A stretch of DNA of 64,000 bases from Paenibacillus caseinilyticus (lineage in GTDB: Bacteria > Bacillota > Bacilli > Paenibacillales > NBRC-103111), in contig NZ_JAQAGY010000014.1 in the NCBI RefSeq assembly GCF_027533645.1, positions 1-64,000 on the forward strand, read 5' to 3'. The notes below the pieces were generated by a model. It searched no databases and was not told where the DNA came from. It saw nothing but the letters and a program-made list of their open reading frames with translations. How positions within the stretch are numbered: the first letter of the stretch is position 1; each line of letters starts with the position of its first letter. Made by a program: the position numbers and the translations under genes. This document shows positions 17,821 to 26,441 of the stretch, piece by piece.

Positions 17821-18114
17821 CGGTTCGTATCTCCTTTAAGGTCAGTTGTATCGCTGCTGTGCGATATCTCTCTCTACATTGTAGCTCACTCTTATGGAGA
17901 AGCGCTTCTTACGGATTGCGGGAAATGAATACACTCCGCGGGGCAAGCAGCGGGTTTGTGACAGGTACAGTTGAAGGGAGTGAAGGTGAATAGGAGTGAA
18001 ACGAAAAGCAGCGTACGACGAGGGGATCGGGTCCTCCTTCATCGTACGCTGCTTGATTGCCTTCTATGACTCTCTAGGCCGAAGCTGGAGAAGCGTTCGC
18101 CATACCAGAGACTG

Positions 18115-19098
18115 TTATACGGCTGCAGTTCCCGGAGCCGGTTCGGTCTGTCCCTGCGTACGGGTCATGAACCACAGGGTCGACCAGATCAGGAGGAAGC
18201 CAATGAGCTGTCCGGCAGTCAGCGGCTGGTGGAACACGAGCCAGTTGACCAGGACGCCGACGGCCGGGAAGGCCAGCTCGGCGAGTGTGGCGTAAGACGC
18301 CTTCGTCGTGGACAAGCCTTTGTAGTAGAGCAGCAGGCTGAGCAGTCCCGGGAAGAACGCCTGGAACAGCAGGTTGATGCCGATCACGGCCAAGGCGCCG
18401 GAGCTGCCGGTTACTTGCCAGGCGTCATGGTTCACCCACAGCAGGACGGAGAGCAGCGGAAGCGCCAGCAGGAAGCGCAGGGAGGTGACGACCGGGAAGT
18501 CCAGGTTTTTGCCGAGCAGGTACTTGCCCATGACCGTCGATCCACCCCACAGGCCCGCAGCCAGAATCGAGAAGAGGCAGGCGGCCGTGCCGAGATCCGT
18601 CCACCCGAGCATCGGGGAGCCGAAGCCGAAGGTGAGCAGATAAGTGCCGGCGAGAGCCAAGCCCAGGAACAGGAAAAAGCGTGACGGCAGGGCTTCCTTC
18701 AGCAGCACGCGGGCCAGGATGATGGCGAATAAGGGCTGAAGCTTCTGCAGCAGCAGGATGGCATTCGCGTTGCCGTGCGAGAATGCGGCCGTGAAGAGCA
18801 CGGTGGCAATGGCCGACCCGCCCCAAGAGATGAAGAGCAGCGCGCCGAGGATGCCCCAGCTCCACTTGCCCGGGATCGCTTTGCGGTGCTTGATGAGCAG
18901 CGGGACGGCGACGAAAGCGAGCAGCACGTGCTCGATGAATACGATCTGCGAGGAAGTGAAGCTCTCGAGGAGCAGGATCCGGAACAGGGGATCAAGACCC
19001 CACAGCACCGCTCCAAGAGCGACGTACCAGATTCCGGCCGAACCGCGGGCGCGGCTCCAGGATAAACCTTTGTTCATTGTACCTACAGCATTTTCCAA
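18115..19098 (-). CDS. EamA/DMT-family transporter, candidate flavin transporter
   Basis: About 327 residues with ten hydrophobic helices arranged as two EamA repeats (first GIWYVALGAVLWGLDPLFRIL; second around GLWGGSTVMGKYLL). The best start is TTG at 19098, 8 bases after GGGAGG; an ATG at 19077 is the alternative. The leader contains an FMN riboswitch (19236-19390), so expression should be turned down when FMN is plentiful. FMN-riboswitch-controlled DMT proteins such as ImpX and RibN are known or predicted flavin transporters in other bacteria. The same role is inferred here from regulation, not from a substrate motif. Confidence 0.85.
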   Translation of the reverse strand: MENAVGTMNKGLSWSRARGSAGIWYVALGAVLWGLDPLFRILLLESFTSSQIVFIEHVLLAFVAVPLLIKHRKAIPGKWSWGILGALLFISWGGSAIATVLFTAAFSHGNANAILLLQKLQPLFAIILARVLLKEALPSRFFLFLGLALAGTYLLTFGFGSPMLGWTDLGTAACLFSILAAGLWGGSTVMGKYLLGKNLDFPVVTSLRFLLALPLLSVLLWVNHDAWQVTGSSGALAVIGINLLFQAFFPGLLSLLLYYKGLSTTKASYATLAELAFPAVGVLVNWLVFHQPLTAGQLIGFLLIWSTLWFMTRTQGQTEPAPGTAAV

Positions 19099-19155
19099 TT
19101 CAAAAACCTCCCAAAGTATCGTGGTGTTTGAATTGAACCTTCCTTTCGAAAGTAA

Positions 19156-19227
19156 ATGCCCCCACTGCAAACAACACAGCGGGGGCATCGACGAATAAAC
19201 TTTTTCAAAAGGATTCTTTTGAAAAAG
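19156..19227 (-). promoter_or_regulatory. two hairpins between riboswitch and transporter gene
   Basis: A perfect 12-base stem CTTTTTCAAAAG (19200-19227 overall) and a GC-rich stem with arms ATGCCCCC.. (19156-19167, 19177-19188) followed on the minus strand by ATTTACTTT. The second could be the riboswitch-controlled terminator. Neither overlaps the aptamer's own pairing, so an intermediate antiterminator is assumed. Confidence 0.5.
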
Positions 19228-19235
19228 CTATTCTT

Positions 19236-19390
19236 CACCTTCTCCCATCCGGACTTTCACCGTCGGCCTTGGGATTGCACCAAGTCAGTCCCGTCTCCCG
19301 GCCAGAGCCGGAAAAGCGGGAGTCGCGGGCTGAGATACACGAACGTATCATCACCGCCGGTAGGGAATTGCACCCTGCCCCGAAGGTTCA
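19236..19390 (-). promoter_or_regulatory. FMN riboswitch (RFN element)
   Basis: Read on the minus strand, all conserved blocks of the RFN element occur in order: CTTCGGGGCAGGGTG, then AATTCCCTACCGGCGGTGAT, AGCCCGCGA, a variable arm with CGGCTCTGGCCG, GACTGACTTGGTGCAATCCC, GCCGACGGTGAAAGTCCGGA and TGGGAGAAG. This is the complete aptamer that binds FMN. It lies 138 bases before the EamA transporter start and no riboflavin biosynthesis gene is nearby. Confidence 0.97.
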
Positions 19391-19476
19391 TATTCAGTTA
19401 AAGGGAATATTAACACAGGTAAGCCGACCTGACAATACGGTTTTAGACATATTTTCTGAAAATTTTCAGAAAAGGG

Positions 19477-19956
19477 CTACAGCGCAGCCGCCAAGGTGCG
19501 GACGAACGCTTCCAGTCCAGCTTGATCTTCTTCAGTGAACCGGTCCAGCTCCGGGCTGTCGATATCAAGCACGCCGAGCAGCTCGCCGTTCTTCAGGACC
19601 GGCACGACGATCTCCGAGCGGGATGCCGCGTCGCAGGCGATGTGCCCCGGGAACTCGTGGACATCGGCGACCCGGACGGTTTCCCGCAGGGCTGCGGAGC
19701 GTCCGCATACGCCTTTGCCGACGGGAATCCGCACGCAGGCCGGCAGGCCTTGGAACGGGCCGAGCACGAGCTCGCCATTCTCTATGAGATAAAAGCCCAC
19801 CCAGTTGACGCGGCCCAGGAACTGGTTCAGCAGCGCGGAGGCATTGGCGAGGTTCGCGATCCGGGAGCTCTCGTCCGCCGTCAGCGCACCGAGCTGCGAG
19901 CAGAGGGCGGCATACTGTTCTTCCCGGGTGCCGGTGTAGGTCAGGGATTGAAACAT
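19477..19956 (-). CDS. msrC: free methionine-(R)-sulfoxide reductase (GAF domain)
   Basis: A 159-residue single GAF-domain protein that reduces free Met-R-sulfoxide, with thioredoxin as the usual reductant. The three Cys of the family are present at 74, 84 and 108 (LPACVRIPVGKGVCGRSAAL, HIACDAASRSE), exactly offset by ten from Cys84/94/118 of the Escherichia coli enzyme. NWVGFYLIENGELVLGPFQG is also typical. Start ATG at 19956 has the site GAAGGA 6 bases upstream; longer in-frame readings lack one. It lies upstream of, and in the same direction as, the riboswitch-transporter unit but is separated from it by that unit's own leader. Confidence 0.95.
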   Translation of the reverse strand: MFQSLTYTGTREEQYAALCSQLGALTADESSRIANLANASALLNQFLGRVNWVGFYLIENGELVLGPFQGLPACVRIPVGKGVCGRSAALRETVRVADVHEFPGHIACDAASRSEIVVPVLKNGELLGVLDIDSPELDRFTEEDQAGLEAFVRTLAAAL

Positions 19957-20187
19957 GTGGATTCCTTCTTTCGTATAATGTCGAGCCCCCCCATTGTACC
20001 GTATTTTCATTCTTCTTTCATGAAGAACTTGGCAAGATTTTGACAGACCTGTTAAGAAGCCGCTTACCGCCGCCATTTGCCGCCAAATACATCTTGTAGG
20101 GTTCTTAGGACCATGTCATAATCGAAGCAGGGTACTTGCCTCTTCTGCGCCGCAGGGAGCTCGCCCTCTACATCTAAGAAATGAGTG

Positions 20188-21033
20188 ATGAGGTTGACCA
20201 TCAGAATCATTACGGACGGCGGAGCCGACTTTCCTGAGAAGATCGCCCGGGAACACGGCTTTCATATCGTGCCGCTTCATGTAACCTTTGGAGACGAGGC
20301 ATTCGATATTCGCCAAGGGATGACATCCTTTTATTCCAAGATGAAAACGAATTCAGTTCTTCCCAAAACAGCCAGTCCGAGTCCGCAGGATTTTGTGGAA
20401 GCCTATGAACGATATCCGGAGGACGATATCCTGGTCATCGGGTTGTCTTCCGGCCTTAGCAGCACATACCAGCATGCCCTTCTCGCCAAAGAAATGGCAG
20501 AGGAGGGAGGGAGCACGCGGCGCATCGAGGTGATTGACACCCGCAACGCATCGATCGGCCAGGGGCTGATCGCTTACCGCGCCTCGCAGGAGATTGCGGC
20601 AGGTAAGCCGTTCAGCGAAGTCGCTGCGGCGGCTCAGGCTTACGCCGAAGGAACCCGGACGCTGATCTATCTCGATACGCTGGAGAACGTGGTGAAGGGC
20701 GGACGGCTCGACCGCGCCAAGGGGGCCATCGCCTCCGTGCTCAACATCAAACTCTTCATGCATGCGAGCCCGGAGGGGACCGTGGAAGTGGTGGAGAAAG
20801 TCCGCGGCAAAAAGAATGCTCTTGCAAAACTGGTCGCTAAGGTCGATGAGCTCGGAAGCTCGGCGGCGGACAAGGTGCTCGGCATTGCGCACAGCACGAC
20901 GGAGGAAGAAGTGCGCGGCCTGCTCGCCCGCATTCTCGAGAAGAATCCGTTCCGCGAGGTGGTCGTCACCGAAGTCGGGCCGGTCATCGGCACGTACGCA
21001 GGCCAAGGCGGGATCGTCGTCAGCTACACGTAG
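20188..21033 (+). CDS. DegV family fatty-acid-binding protein
   Basis: A 281-residue DegV/FakB-type protein. The N-terminal domain begins RIITDGGADFP and contains the EAYERYPEDDILVIGLSSGLSSTYQ motif, in which the Ser residues bind the carboxylate of a fatty acid; the second domain has VIDTRNASIGQG and LENVVKGGRLDRAKG. FakB proteins present fatty acids to the kinase FakA for phosphorylation; no fakA is in the window. The start could be GTG at 20185 or the ATG at 20188, and neither has a strong ribosome site. A terminator follows at 21115. Confidence 0.92.
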   Translation: MRLTIRIITDGGADFPEKIAREHGFHIVPLHVTFGDEAFDIRQGMTSFYSKMKTNSVLPKTASPSPQDFVEAYERYPEDDILVIGLSSGLSSTYQHALLAKEMAEEGGSTRRIEVIDTRNASIGQGLIAYRASQEIAAGKPFSEVAAAAQAYAEGTRTLIYLDTLENVVKGGRLDRAKGAIASVLNIKLFMHASPEGTVEVVEKVRGKKNALAKLVAKVDELGSSAADKVLGIAHSTTEEEVRGLLARILEKNPFREVVVTEVGPVIGTYAGQGGIVVSYT

Positions 21034-21114
21034 ATCGGCGGGCGGCGGCGCAGGCGGTTCGGGAAAAAGGTTCCATGGGGGCATTCAGCAGACGGAGTGC
21101 TCTAGAATGCCAAA

Positions 21115-21143
21115 AAGCGCCTCCCCCCAAGGGGAAGGCGCTT
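21115..21143. terminator. hairpin terminator between degV and the EamA pair
   Basis: Arms AAGCGCCTCCCC and GGGGAAGGCGCTT around CCAA, with A-run on the left and TCC on the right. It lies between converging genes and can work in both directions. Confidence 0.7.
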
Positions 21144-21182
21144 CCTTACGTTCTGCCTTGCCAAATCCGTCCGTGGCACACC

Positions 21183-22103
21183 TTAAGCGCTCTGCACTTC
21201 AGGCAGGGCCGCGGGCTTGGGCTTCGGCTTCTCGTTGGACCGCAGGAACATCCATACGCCGGTGAGCAGCACGGCTCCGGCGGCTGCCTGCAGCCAGGTC
21301 AGCGACTCGCCCAGCAGCAGGTAGGCGAGCAGGGTGGAGCCGAGCGGCTCGCCGAGGACGCTCATCGACACGGATTCGGGCCGCATGTACCTCAGCAGCC
21401 AATTGAAGAGATAATGGCCGAAGAGGGTCGGGACGACCGCAAGCAGCAGGAAGTTGCCCCACTCCCATGCCGGGTACCCGCCGAATGGGTGCCCCTGGCT
21501 CACGTTATAGACGGCGAGGACCAGGGCGGCGAATAGGAAGACGAAGAAGCTGTAGACGAACGATGGAATGCGGGCGACGAGTTTTTTGCCCATAATCATA
21601 TGGACGGCCACGGCAATCGTGCCGAGCAGCGAGAGCAGGTCGCCGAGCAGCGCTTCGCTGGTCGTGCCCCAGTCGCCCCAGCCGATCAGGACCGCGCCGG
21701 CGATGGCAGTCAGCATGCTGAGCACGGCCAGCCCGTTCGTCTTCTGGCGGAGGAACAGCACCGCGCCGAGCAGGACGAATACCGGCTCGAGGGCGATGAT
21801 GGCGGTCGAGGAGGCGACGGTCGTCAGGCGCAGCGAGCCCATCCAGAACAGGAAGTGGACGCCGAGGGCGAAGCCCGACCAGAAGAGGCCGTTCCACTCG
21901 CGAACGGATAGAGAGGCCAGGAAGCTGCGGTACTTCAGCAGGAAGGGCAGCATGAGCAGGGTCGTAAGCAGCAGCCGGTACATGGCAATGACTGATACGG
22001 GCGCAGTTGACCACCGGACGAAAATTGACGAAAAAGAAATCGCTACGATGCCGACGAGCAGCAGCAGCGATAAGGGAACGCGCGGACGCGTCTCGGTAGT
22101 CAT
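21183..22103 (-). CDS. EamA/DMT-family transporter (second gene of pair)
   Basis: A 306-residue protein with ten hydrophobic segments in two EamA repeats (LSLLLLVGIVAISFSSIFVRW at the start; LLSLLGTIAVAVHMIMGKKL in the second repeat) and a short Lys/Pro-rich cytoplasmic tail. The ATG at 22103 overlaps the stop of the upstream EamA gene as ATGA, and GGAG lies 9 bases before it, so the two are translated together. Two paired half-like DMT proteins can form a heteromer in some families, but each here is full length. Substrate unknown; candidates include amino acids and metabolites. Confidence 0.9.
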   Translation of the reverse strand: MTTETRPRVPLSLLLLVGIVAISFSSIFVRWSTAPVSVIAMYRLLLTTLLMLPFLLKYRSFLASLSVREWNGLFWSGFALGVHFLFWMGSLRLTTVASSTAIIALEPVFVLLGAVLFLRQKTNGLAVLSMLTAIAGAVLIGWGDWGTTSEALLGDLLSLLGTIAVAVHMIMGKKLVARIPSFVYSFFVFLFAALVLAVYNVSQGHPFGGYPAWEWGNFLLLAVVPTLFGHYLFNWLLRYMRPESVSMSVLGEPLGSTLLAYLLLGESLTWLQAAAGAVLLTGVWMFLRSNEKPKPKPAALPEVQSA

Positions 22104-23080
22104 GGTGCGGATTCTCCTATCGGTGTGATTCGCGGCACGGAGGCCGGCTTGCGGTTCATGAGATAGACACCGGTCAGGATGAGCAGCGCCCCGATCAGAT
22201 GGTACGCATGCAGCACTTCCCCGGTGAACAGGATGGCGAATACCGCGCTGAACAGCGGAATGAGGTTCAGAAAGCCCGAGCACCGCGAAGGGCCGACAGC
22301 CGCTACGGCCGCATTCCAGGCGGTCAGCGCCGCAACAGAGGCGAGAATCCCGATATACAGGATGCCGGCGAGGATGCCCGGGCTCCAAGCGATGACCGGC
22401 TGCCGCACGATCCATTCCCCTGCGGCGAACGGCAGCAGGATCACCGATCCGGCCAGTACGGTGGTGACGAACAGGGCGCGGGGCGGCAGGATGCCGGCAT
22501 ACTTCTTCATGCCGACGGTATACACGGCCCAGCAAGCCACAGCGAGGAACATCCACAGGTCGCCCTGGTTGAACGTCAGCCCGAGAAGCGCCTCCCAGCT
22601 GCCCCGGGTGACGATCCAGAGCACGCCGGTCACCGAGATGCCCATGGCGGGCAGGGCTCCCCAGCGGATGCGGCCGCCGAGCATCAGGGGCGTGACGAGC
22701 ACGATGAGGATCGGCGTCGCCGAGTTCATCAGTGCGGCATTGATGGGGCTCGTATACTGCACCGCGACGTAGAGCAGGGTGTTGAAGCCCGCTATACCGG
22801 TCAGCGACAGCAGCAGGAGGGGACGCCAGCGCTGCAGGAGCCGGCGGCGGTGCTGCCAGAACTCGCCTCCCCAGAAGGGGAGGGTGACGAGCAGGGCGAG
22901 CGTCCAGCGCAGCTCGGCTAAGAGCAGGGGAGGCACGTACGGGACGATCGCCCGGCCGACCACGAAGTTGCCTCCCCACAGGCAGGTGGCTGCTATGAGC
23001 AGCAGGATGGGAGATTGCAGCGGCTTCCAGGCCAAGAAGCATCCGCTCCGTTTCACTTGAGAATGAGATATAGAAGTCAA
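22100..23080 (-). CDS. EamA/DMT-family transporter (first gene of pair)
   Basis: About 326 residues with ten membrane segments (ILLLIAATCLWGGNFVVGRAI, the classic first EamA helix with the GGNFV motif; second repeat around LWMFLAVACWAVYTVGMKKYA). The start is uncertain: the TTG at 23080 and a GTG at 23056 are possible, and neither has a clear ribosome site, while the first helix begins only near residue 22, so some of the N-terminus may be untranslated. It ends by overlapping the second EamA gene. The pair differs from the riboswitch-controlled EamA gene at 18115 and has no riboswitch. Confidence 0.87.
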   Translation of the reverse strand: MTSISHSQVKRSGCFLAWKPLQSPILLLIAATCLWGGNFVVGRAIVPYVPPLLLAELRWTLALLVTLPFWGGEFWQHRRRLLQRWRPLLLLSLTGIAGFNTLLYVAVQYTSPINAALMNSATPILIVLVTPLMLGGRIRWGALPAMGISVTGVLWIVTRGSWEALLGLTFNQGDLWMFLAVACWAVYTVGMKKYAGILPPRALFVTTVLAGSVILLPFAAGEWIVRQPVIAWSPGILAGILYIGILASVAALTAWNAAVAAVGPSRCSGFLNLIPLFSAVFAILFTGEVLHAYHLIGALLILTGVYLMNRKPASVPRITPIGESAP

Positions 23081-23282
23081 GATAGCGAATAGGTGACACG
23101 GCCGGTCAAGTTACATCGGTTTATTATAGCACTTTGCCCCAGCGGCATCACCCTTTTATTTTAGTAAGGAAAAATGAGGCCAACTATGTAATAATATTGT
23201 AAATATAAGCCTGTCAGCCCGCATTTTTTGATATAGTATATTAAAATAGCGGGTATGGAATCGGCAAGGGGGATGACGCAGT

Positions 23283-23999
23283 ATGGCGTTTCGTATGATG
23301 GCGGCCCGTCTTGGGCCGACCCCGGATGAGACTCCGGAAGGGAACGAGCTTTACAGAAGGCTGCTTGCTTTCGTTCCGAAAGCCAAGCAGGACAAGCTGC
23401 AGCGCTTCCGCAGCCGCCAGGATGCCCTGCGCAGCCTGACCGGGGAGCTGCTGGTCCGTTCGATGGCAGCGGAGGCGCTGGGCATTCCGCGCAGCAGCGT
23501 CGTGCTGCAGACGAACGCGTACGGCAAGCCGTATCTCGCGGCATTTCCGGCCTTTCATTTTAATGTAACGCATGCGGGCAGCTGGGTGGTCTGTGCGGCC
23601 GGCAGCGCTGCCCTAGGCGTGGATGTGGAGCGGGAATCCCCTTTTGACGCCTCCTTGCCCTCCGTCGTGATGACGGAGGCGGAACGCCGGATCTTCGACG
23701 AAGCGAGCGAAGAAGACCGGATCGGTATCTTCTACCGCTGCTGGACCGCCAAAGAGAGCTTCGTCAAGCAGCTCGGCACCGGGCTGAGCACGGATCCGCT
23801 TACCATAACGGTGACCGATCTCCACGGGGACTCGGAGATCCGGTGGAACGGCGGGATACAGCCCTGCCGGATCTACCGCTGGAGGCTTGACGACGAGCAT
23901 CCGCTTGCCGTCTGCTCCGAGGAACCGCCGGCAGCGGATCCGCTGCAGTGCGTGGAAGCTTCGTCCTGGCTGGCGGAGTATGCCTCGGCCGTTCGGTGA
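23283..23999 (+). CDS. sfp: Sfp-type 4'-phosphopantetheinyl transferase
   Basis: A 238-residue Sfp-like enzyme that attaches phosphopantetheine from CoA to carrier proteins of non-ribosomal peptide, polyketide or fatty-acid synthases. Motifs in order: LVRSMAAEALG with the Arg-rich N-terminal half, YGKPYL, FHFNVTHAGSWVVCA, GVDVERE (the Mg-binding Asp and Glu) and FYRCWTAKESFVKQLGTGL (Glu and Lys of the active site). The length matches Sfp and not the shorter AcpS. Start ATG at 23283 follows AAGGGGGATGACGCAGT. It lies next to the NRPS-like fragments and thioesterase, but no carrier domain is seen nearby. Confidence 0.95.
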   Translation: MAFRMMAARLGPTPDETPEGNELYRRLLAFVPKAKQDKLQRFRSRQDALRSLTGELLVRSMAAEALGIPRSSVVLQTNAYGKPYLAAFPAFHFNVTHAGSWVVCAAGSAALGVDVERESPFDASLPSVVMTEAERRIFDEASEEDRIGIFYRCWTAKESFVKQLGTGLSTDPLTITVTDLHGDSEIRWNGGIQPCRIYRWRLDDEHPLAVCSEEPPAADPLQCVEASSWLAEYASAVR

Positions 24000-24183
24000 A
24001 TCTCCTGCGCTCCTCCGAGTCCAGCTGGGAATCCGGATGGGGCTGAGCCTGGCCGCAGTATGCGACCAGGCCGTCCGTGAGCTCGCCCGGCTGGTGTCCT
24101 CAGCGGGGAAGGGGCGCAGGGCCTCTACCCTTCCGGTGCGGGCGGGACGGAGGTTATCTTCTGAAGCCGTCCGGACCGCTGGA

Positions 24184-24248
24184 GTGCGCTTCTGCGGACC
24201 CGGGCACTGCCGGACCGGCTCCGAGTGCCCGGGTCCGCAGAAGCGCAC
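24184..24248. repeat. perfect 25-bp inverted repeat
   Basis: Arms 24184-24208 and 24224-24248 are exact complements (ends GTGCGCTTCTGCGGACC, inner GGGCACT) around a 15-base, itself partly self-complementary loop GCCGGACCGGCTCCG. No T-run follows, so it is not a standard terminator. It is 185 bases past sfp. The remainder of 24000-24601 holds no gene other than a short direct repeat. Confidence 0.9.
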
Positions 24249-24544
24249 CTGTGCATAGATATGGAAAGAGCCGGCCCACTTCCAGGGGGGGGGCTGTTTG
24301 GCGCGTTCCGGGCCAGGGGAGGCCGGCCTCCCCGTTCCCCTGGGGGCGTTGGGAGCTCACCCGGGACCTGCCGGAGCTTCACAAGGCGTTATGAAGATCT
24401 TGTAAAGAAGCGTGGAAAAATTTACCTTTCTTTCATACTGGGTTGATACTGGGTTCACACGGAAGAGGTATGATCGGACAAAGAAGGAATGAGGTGGAAG
24501 GCAGCGCCAAGGGATCACGCGTCCTGCAGGTGGGATAGACGATC

Positions 24545-24583
24545 GCCGCACCCGAAGGCCGCACCCGAAGGCCGCACCCGAAG
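24545..24583 (+). repeat. three 13-bp direct repeats
   Basis: Three exact copies of GCCGCACCCGAAG end 18 bases before the condensation-like gene, followed by a fourth, diverged end. The stretch precedes the ribosome site GGGAGAG. It is too short and regular to be a CRISPR. Confidence 0.85.
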
Positions 24584-24601
24584 GATGGGAGAGATGAGAT
24601 C

Positions 24602-25246
24602 ATGTACGATACGGCCGGACCCGCGATGACCACAGCTTCCGCAGCCGATCCGGACCTGCTCCATGCCGGGGCGGGCTCCGGGGCAGGAGGCGGAGCGCTG
24701 CAAGATCTCCTCCGCCTGCTGCCGCTCGAAGAGCGGGCGGCGGTCATGCTGCAGAGCAGGGCCAGGTTCTGCGATGCCCTGGCATGCCGGGTACTGCTGG
24801 GCATGGCCCAGCATCATGACGCGCTGCGGCTCGAATGGGAAGTGACGGAGAGCAGGGTGCGCCTGCTCCGCAGAAGCAGAGAGGATGCCCGCTTCGGATT
24901 CGGAATCCTGGACGGGACGGGGGCGGAAGAGCGCCATGCGCAGCGGTTGGAGGAAGCGGAGCGGCTCGGTGCGGCGATGAAGTCCATTCCCGGACTGTTC
25001 GCCCTCATCCTTCGCATGGAGGCCGGGGACCGGCTCCTGCTCAGCGTGCCATGGCTAGCTGCGGACGGTGTGACCAGGGAGACGCTTGCAGGGGATTTTC
25101 TGCGGGGATACCGCCAAGCCTTGAACGGCCAGCCGCTCGCCTTCGCTTCCCGAACGGTATCGTATCCTTCAGTGACCGTGAACCTTGGACGCGAAGCGGC
25201 TGCAGCTGCTGCAGGTCCGGAGCCGGGCCTGCTGAGGCTGGCCTGA
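24602..25246 (+). CDS. stand-alone, degenerate NRPS condensation-domain-like protein
   Basis: A 214-residue protein that I read as the N-terminal half of a condensation domain. HHDALRLEWE (71-80) matches the RHDALR segment of C-domains; GLFALILRMEAGDRLLL and SVPWLAADGVTRETLAGDF (148-166) match the stretch around HHxxxDG, but both catalytic His are replaced (PW in place of HH) while the DG is retained. A RYRQALNGQPL-like helix and TVSYPSV follow. There is no C-terminal lobe. GGGAGAGATGATC lies before the ATG. It is followed after 50 bases by the adenylation-like gene. The fold assignment is inference; loss of the His means no peptide-bond catalysis by the known mechanism. Confidence 0.65.
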   Translation: MYDTAGPAMTTASAADPDLLHAGAGSGAGGGALQDLLRLLPLEERAAVMLQSRARFCDALACRVLLGMAQHHDALRLEWEVTESRVRLLRRSREDARFGFGILDGTGAEERHAQRLEEAERLGAAMKSIPGLFALILRMEAGDRLLLSVPWLAADGVTRETLAGDFLRGYRQALNGQPLAFASRTVSYPSVTVNLGREAAAAAAGPEPGLLRLA

Positions 25247-25296
25247 CGGTTCTCATAAGAACGCTACGAAACAATTGTATGAATCGAGGTGAAAGG

Positions 25297-26211
25297 ATGA
25301 TAACGAGTATCGAAGCCAGGAATGACAGGGACAGAACCGCCGTCTGCAGGGACGAATCACCTGCCGGCGATGCAGCTTGGCAGCCTGCCCGCCGAACCGT
25401 CCACCGCTGTTTCGAAGATCGCGCGGAGGCCGTACCGCTGTTCACGGCTGTCGTGGAGGCTGGCAGGGAGCTGCGCTACCGGGAGCTGAATGCCCGGGCG
25501 AACCGGGTGGCCCTGCGGCTTCTGGAGGAGGGCGTGCAGCGAGGGCAAGCTGTCTTGCTCGCTGCGGAACCCTCCGCGGATATGCTGGCCGGGCTGCTCG
25601 GCATCTGGAAGTCCGGCGCGGCCTGCCTGATATCGGACATCGGGTCCGCCGGCTTAAGCTCGCTGCCGGGCTACAGCGGAGCGGTCCTTGGGCTCGGTTC
25701 GCCGTCTGATAAGCCTGCATATGGCGGAGGAGCAGCGGAGAGCGGACGGCAGTGGATCGTCCTGGATGAAGGACTGCTGGAGCACGGCGACGCCGGCGAA
25801 GTCTTCAGCGGGAGCCGGGCGGAAGATCCGGCCCTGATCCATTATCCCTCGGCTGCCCCCGGCTCTGCGCCGGTACAGATTTCGCATGGCGAACTCTCCG
25901 CGTACTGCGAGCGGACGAGAAGCGCGTGCGGCATTACCTCATCGGACAGCGCCGCCTGGGGCGCGGGGGAAGGCAGCTTGTCCTTCCTCGGCAGCGTCCT
26001 GCCTTACCTGCTTGCCGGCGCGGATGTGCACCTGCTGGAGCGGGGGCTCCTCCGCGATGGGAAAGCGCTCGGAAGGTATCTCCGTCTGTACGGGATGACC
26101 GCTGCGTTCCTCCCGGAGCGGACGCGTGCGGCGCTGCTTGAGGGGGGACGCGTGCCGATGCGTCTGCTGCTGCCGCAAGAGGGATGCCTGGAGGAGCTGC
26201 TGGAGTGCTAA
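25297..26211 (+). CDS. truncated NRPS adenylation-domain-like protein
   Basis: A 304-residue protein with the start of an adenylation domain: VHRCFEDRAEAVPLF (35-49), then LRYRELNARANRVALRLLEEGV (core A1), IWKSGAACLISD (core A2), and LIHYPSAAPGSAPVQISHGEL (core A3). The A3 loop has lost the TSGSTGKPKG residues that hold ATP phosphates, and cores A4 to A10, including the catalytic Lys domain, are absent before the stop at 26211. A GAGGTG site precedes the ATG. It resembles the N-terminal two-thirds of a degenerate adenylation domain, and it is either a relic kept open by chance or a protein with a non-catalytic role. Confidence 0.65.
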   Translation: MITSIEARNDRDRTAVCRDESPAGDAAWQPARRTVHRCFEDRAEAVPLFTAVVEAGRELRYRELNARANRVALRLLEEGVQRGQAVLLAAEPSADMLAGLLGIWKSGAACLISDIGSAGLSSLPGYSGAVLGLGSPSDKPAYGGGAAESGRQWIVLDEGLLEHGDAGEVFSGSRAEDPALIHYPSAAPGSAPVQISHGELSAYCERTRSACGITSSDSAAWGAGEGSLSFLGSVLPYLLAGADVHLLERGLLRDGKALGRYLRLYGMTAAFLPERTRAALLEGGRVPMRLLLPQEGCLEELLEC

Positions 26212-26369
26212 CCCGCCCGCGGCACCGGAAGCGGAGCATGGTGGCAGCCTGGCCCTTCGATAGTGAGAGGGAGGCTGCAGGAGGATCATCCCGATCCAGG
26301 GAGGGTCGCTTGTTCAAATATAGGAATCTATATCTCAAAACTTCCGGGAAGCCAGCCCGGATCACGGAA

Positions 26370-26412
26370 GAAGGACGTCTCCGCCGGTCATCGACCGGGC
26401 GGGACGTCCTTC
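26370..26412. terminator. hairpin terminator between converging genes
   Basis: Long stem with arms GAAGGACGTCTCCGCC and GGCGGGACGTCCTTC around the middle CGGTCATCGACCG. It lies between the plus-strand adenylation-like gene and the minus-strand thioesterase. Confidence 0.75.
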
Positions 26413-26441
26413 ATGTGCTGCTTGGGTGCATGGGATTAGGG

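Noticed and set aside
19200..19227. Transposon end from a perfect 12-bp inverted repeat
   Set aside because: It lies in the riboswitch leader and forms a leader hairpin; no transposase nearby.
21183..23099. 638-residue frame that joins both EamA genes
   Set aside because: The first half is an out-of-frame reading of the upstream EamA gene; only the second EamA protein is real in this frame.
24545..24583. Possible CRISPR from three direct repeats
   Set aside because: 13-bp units directly abut without spacers.
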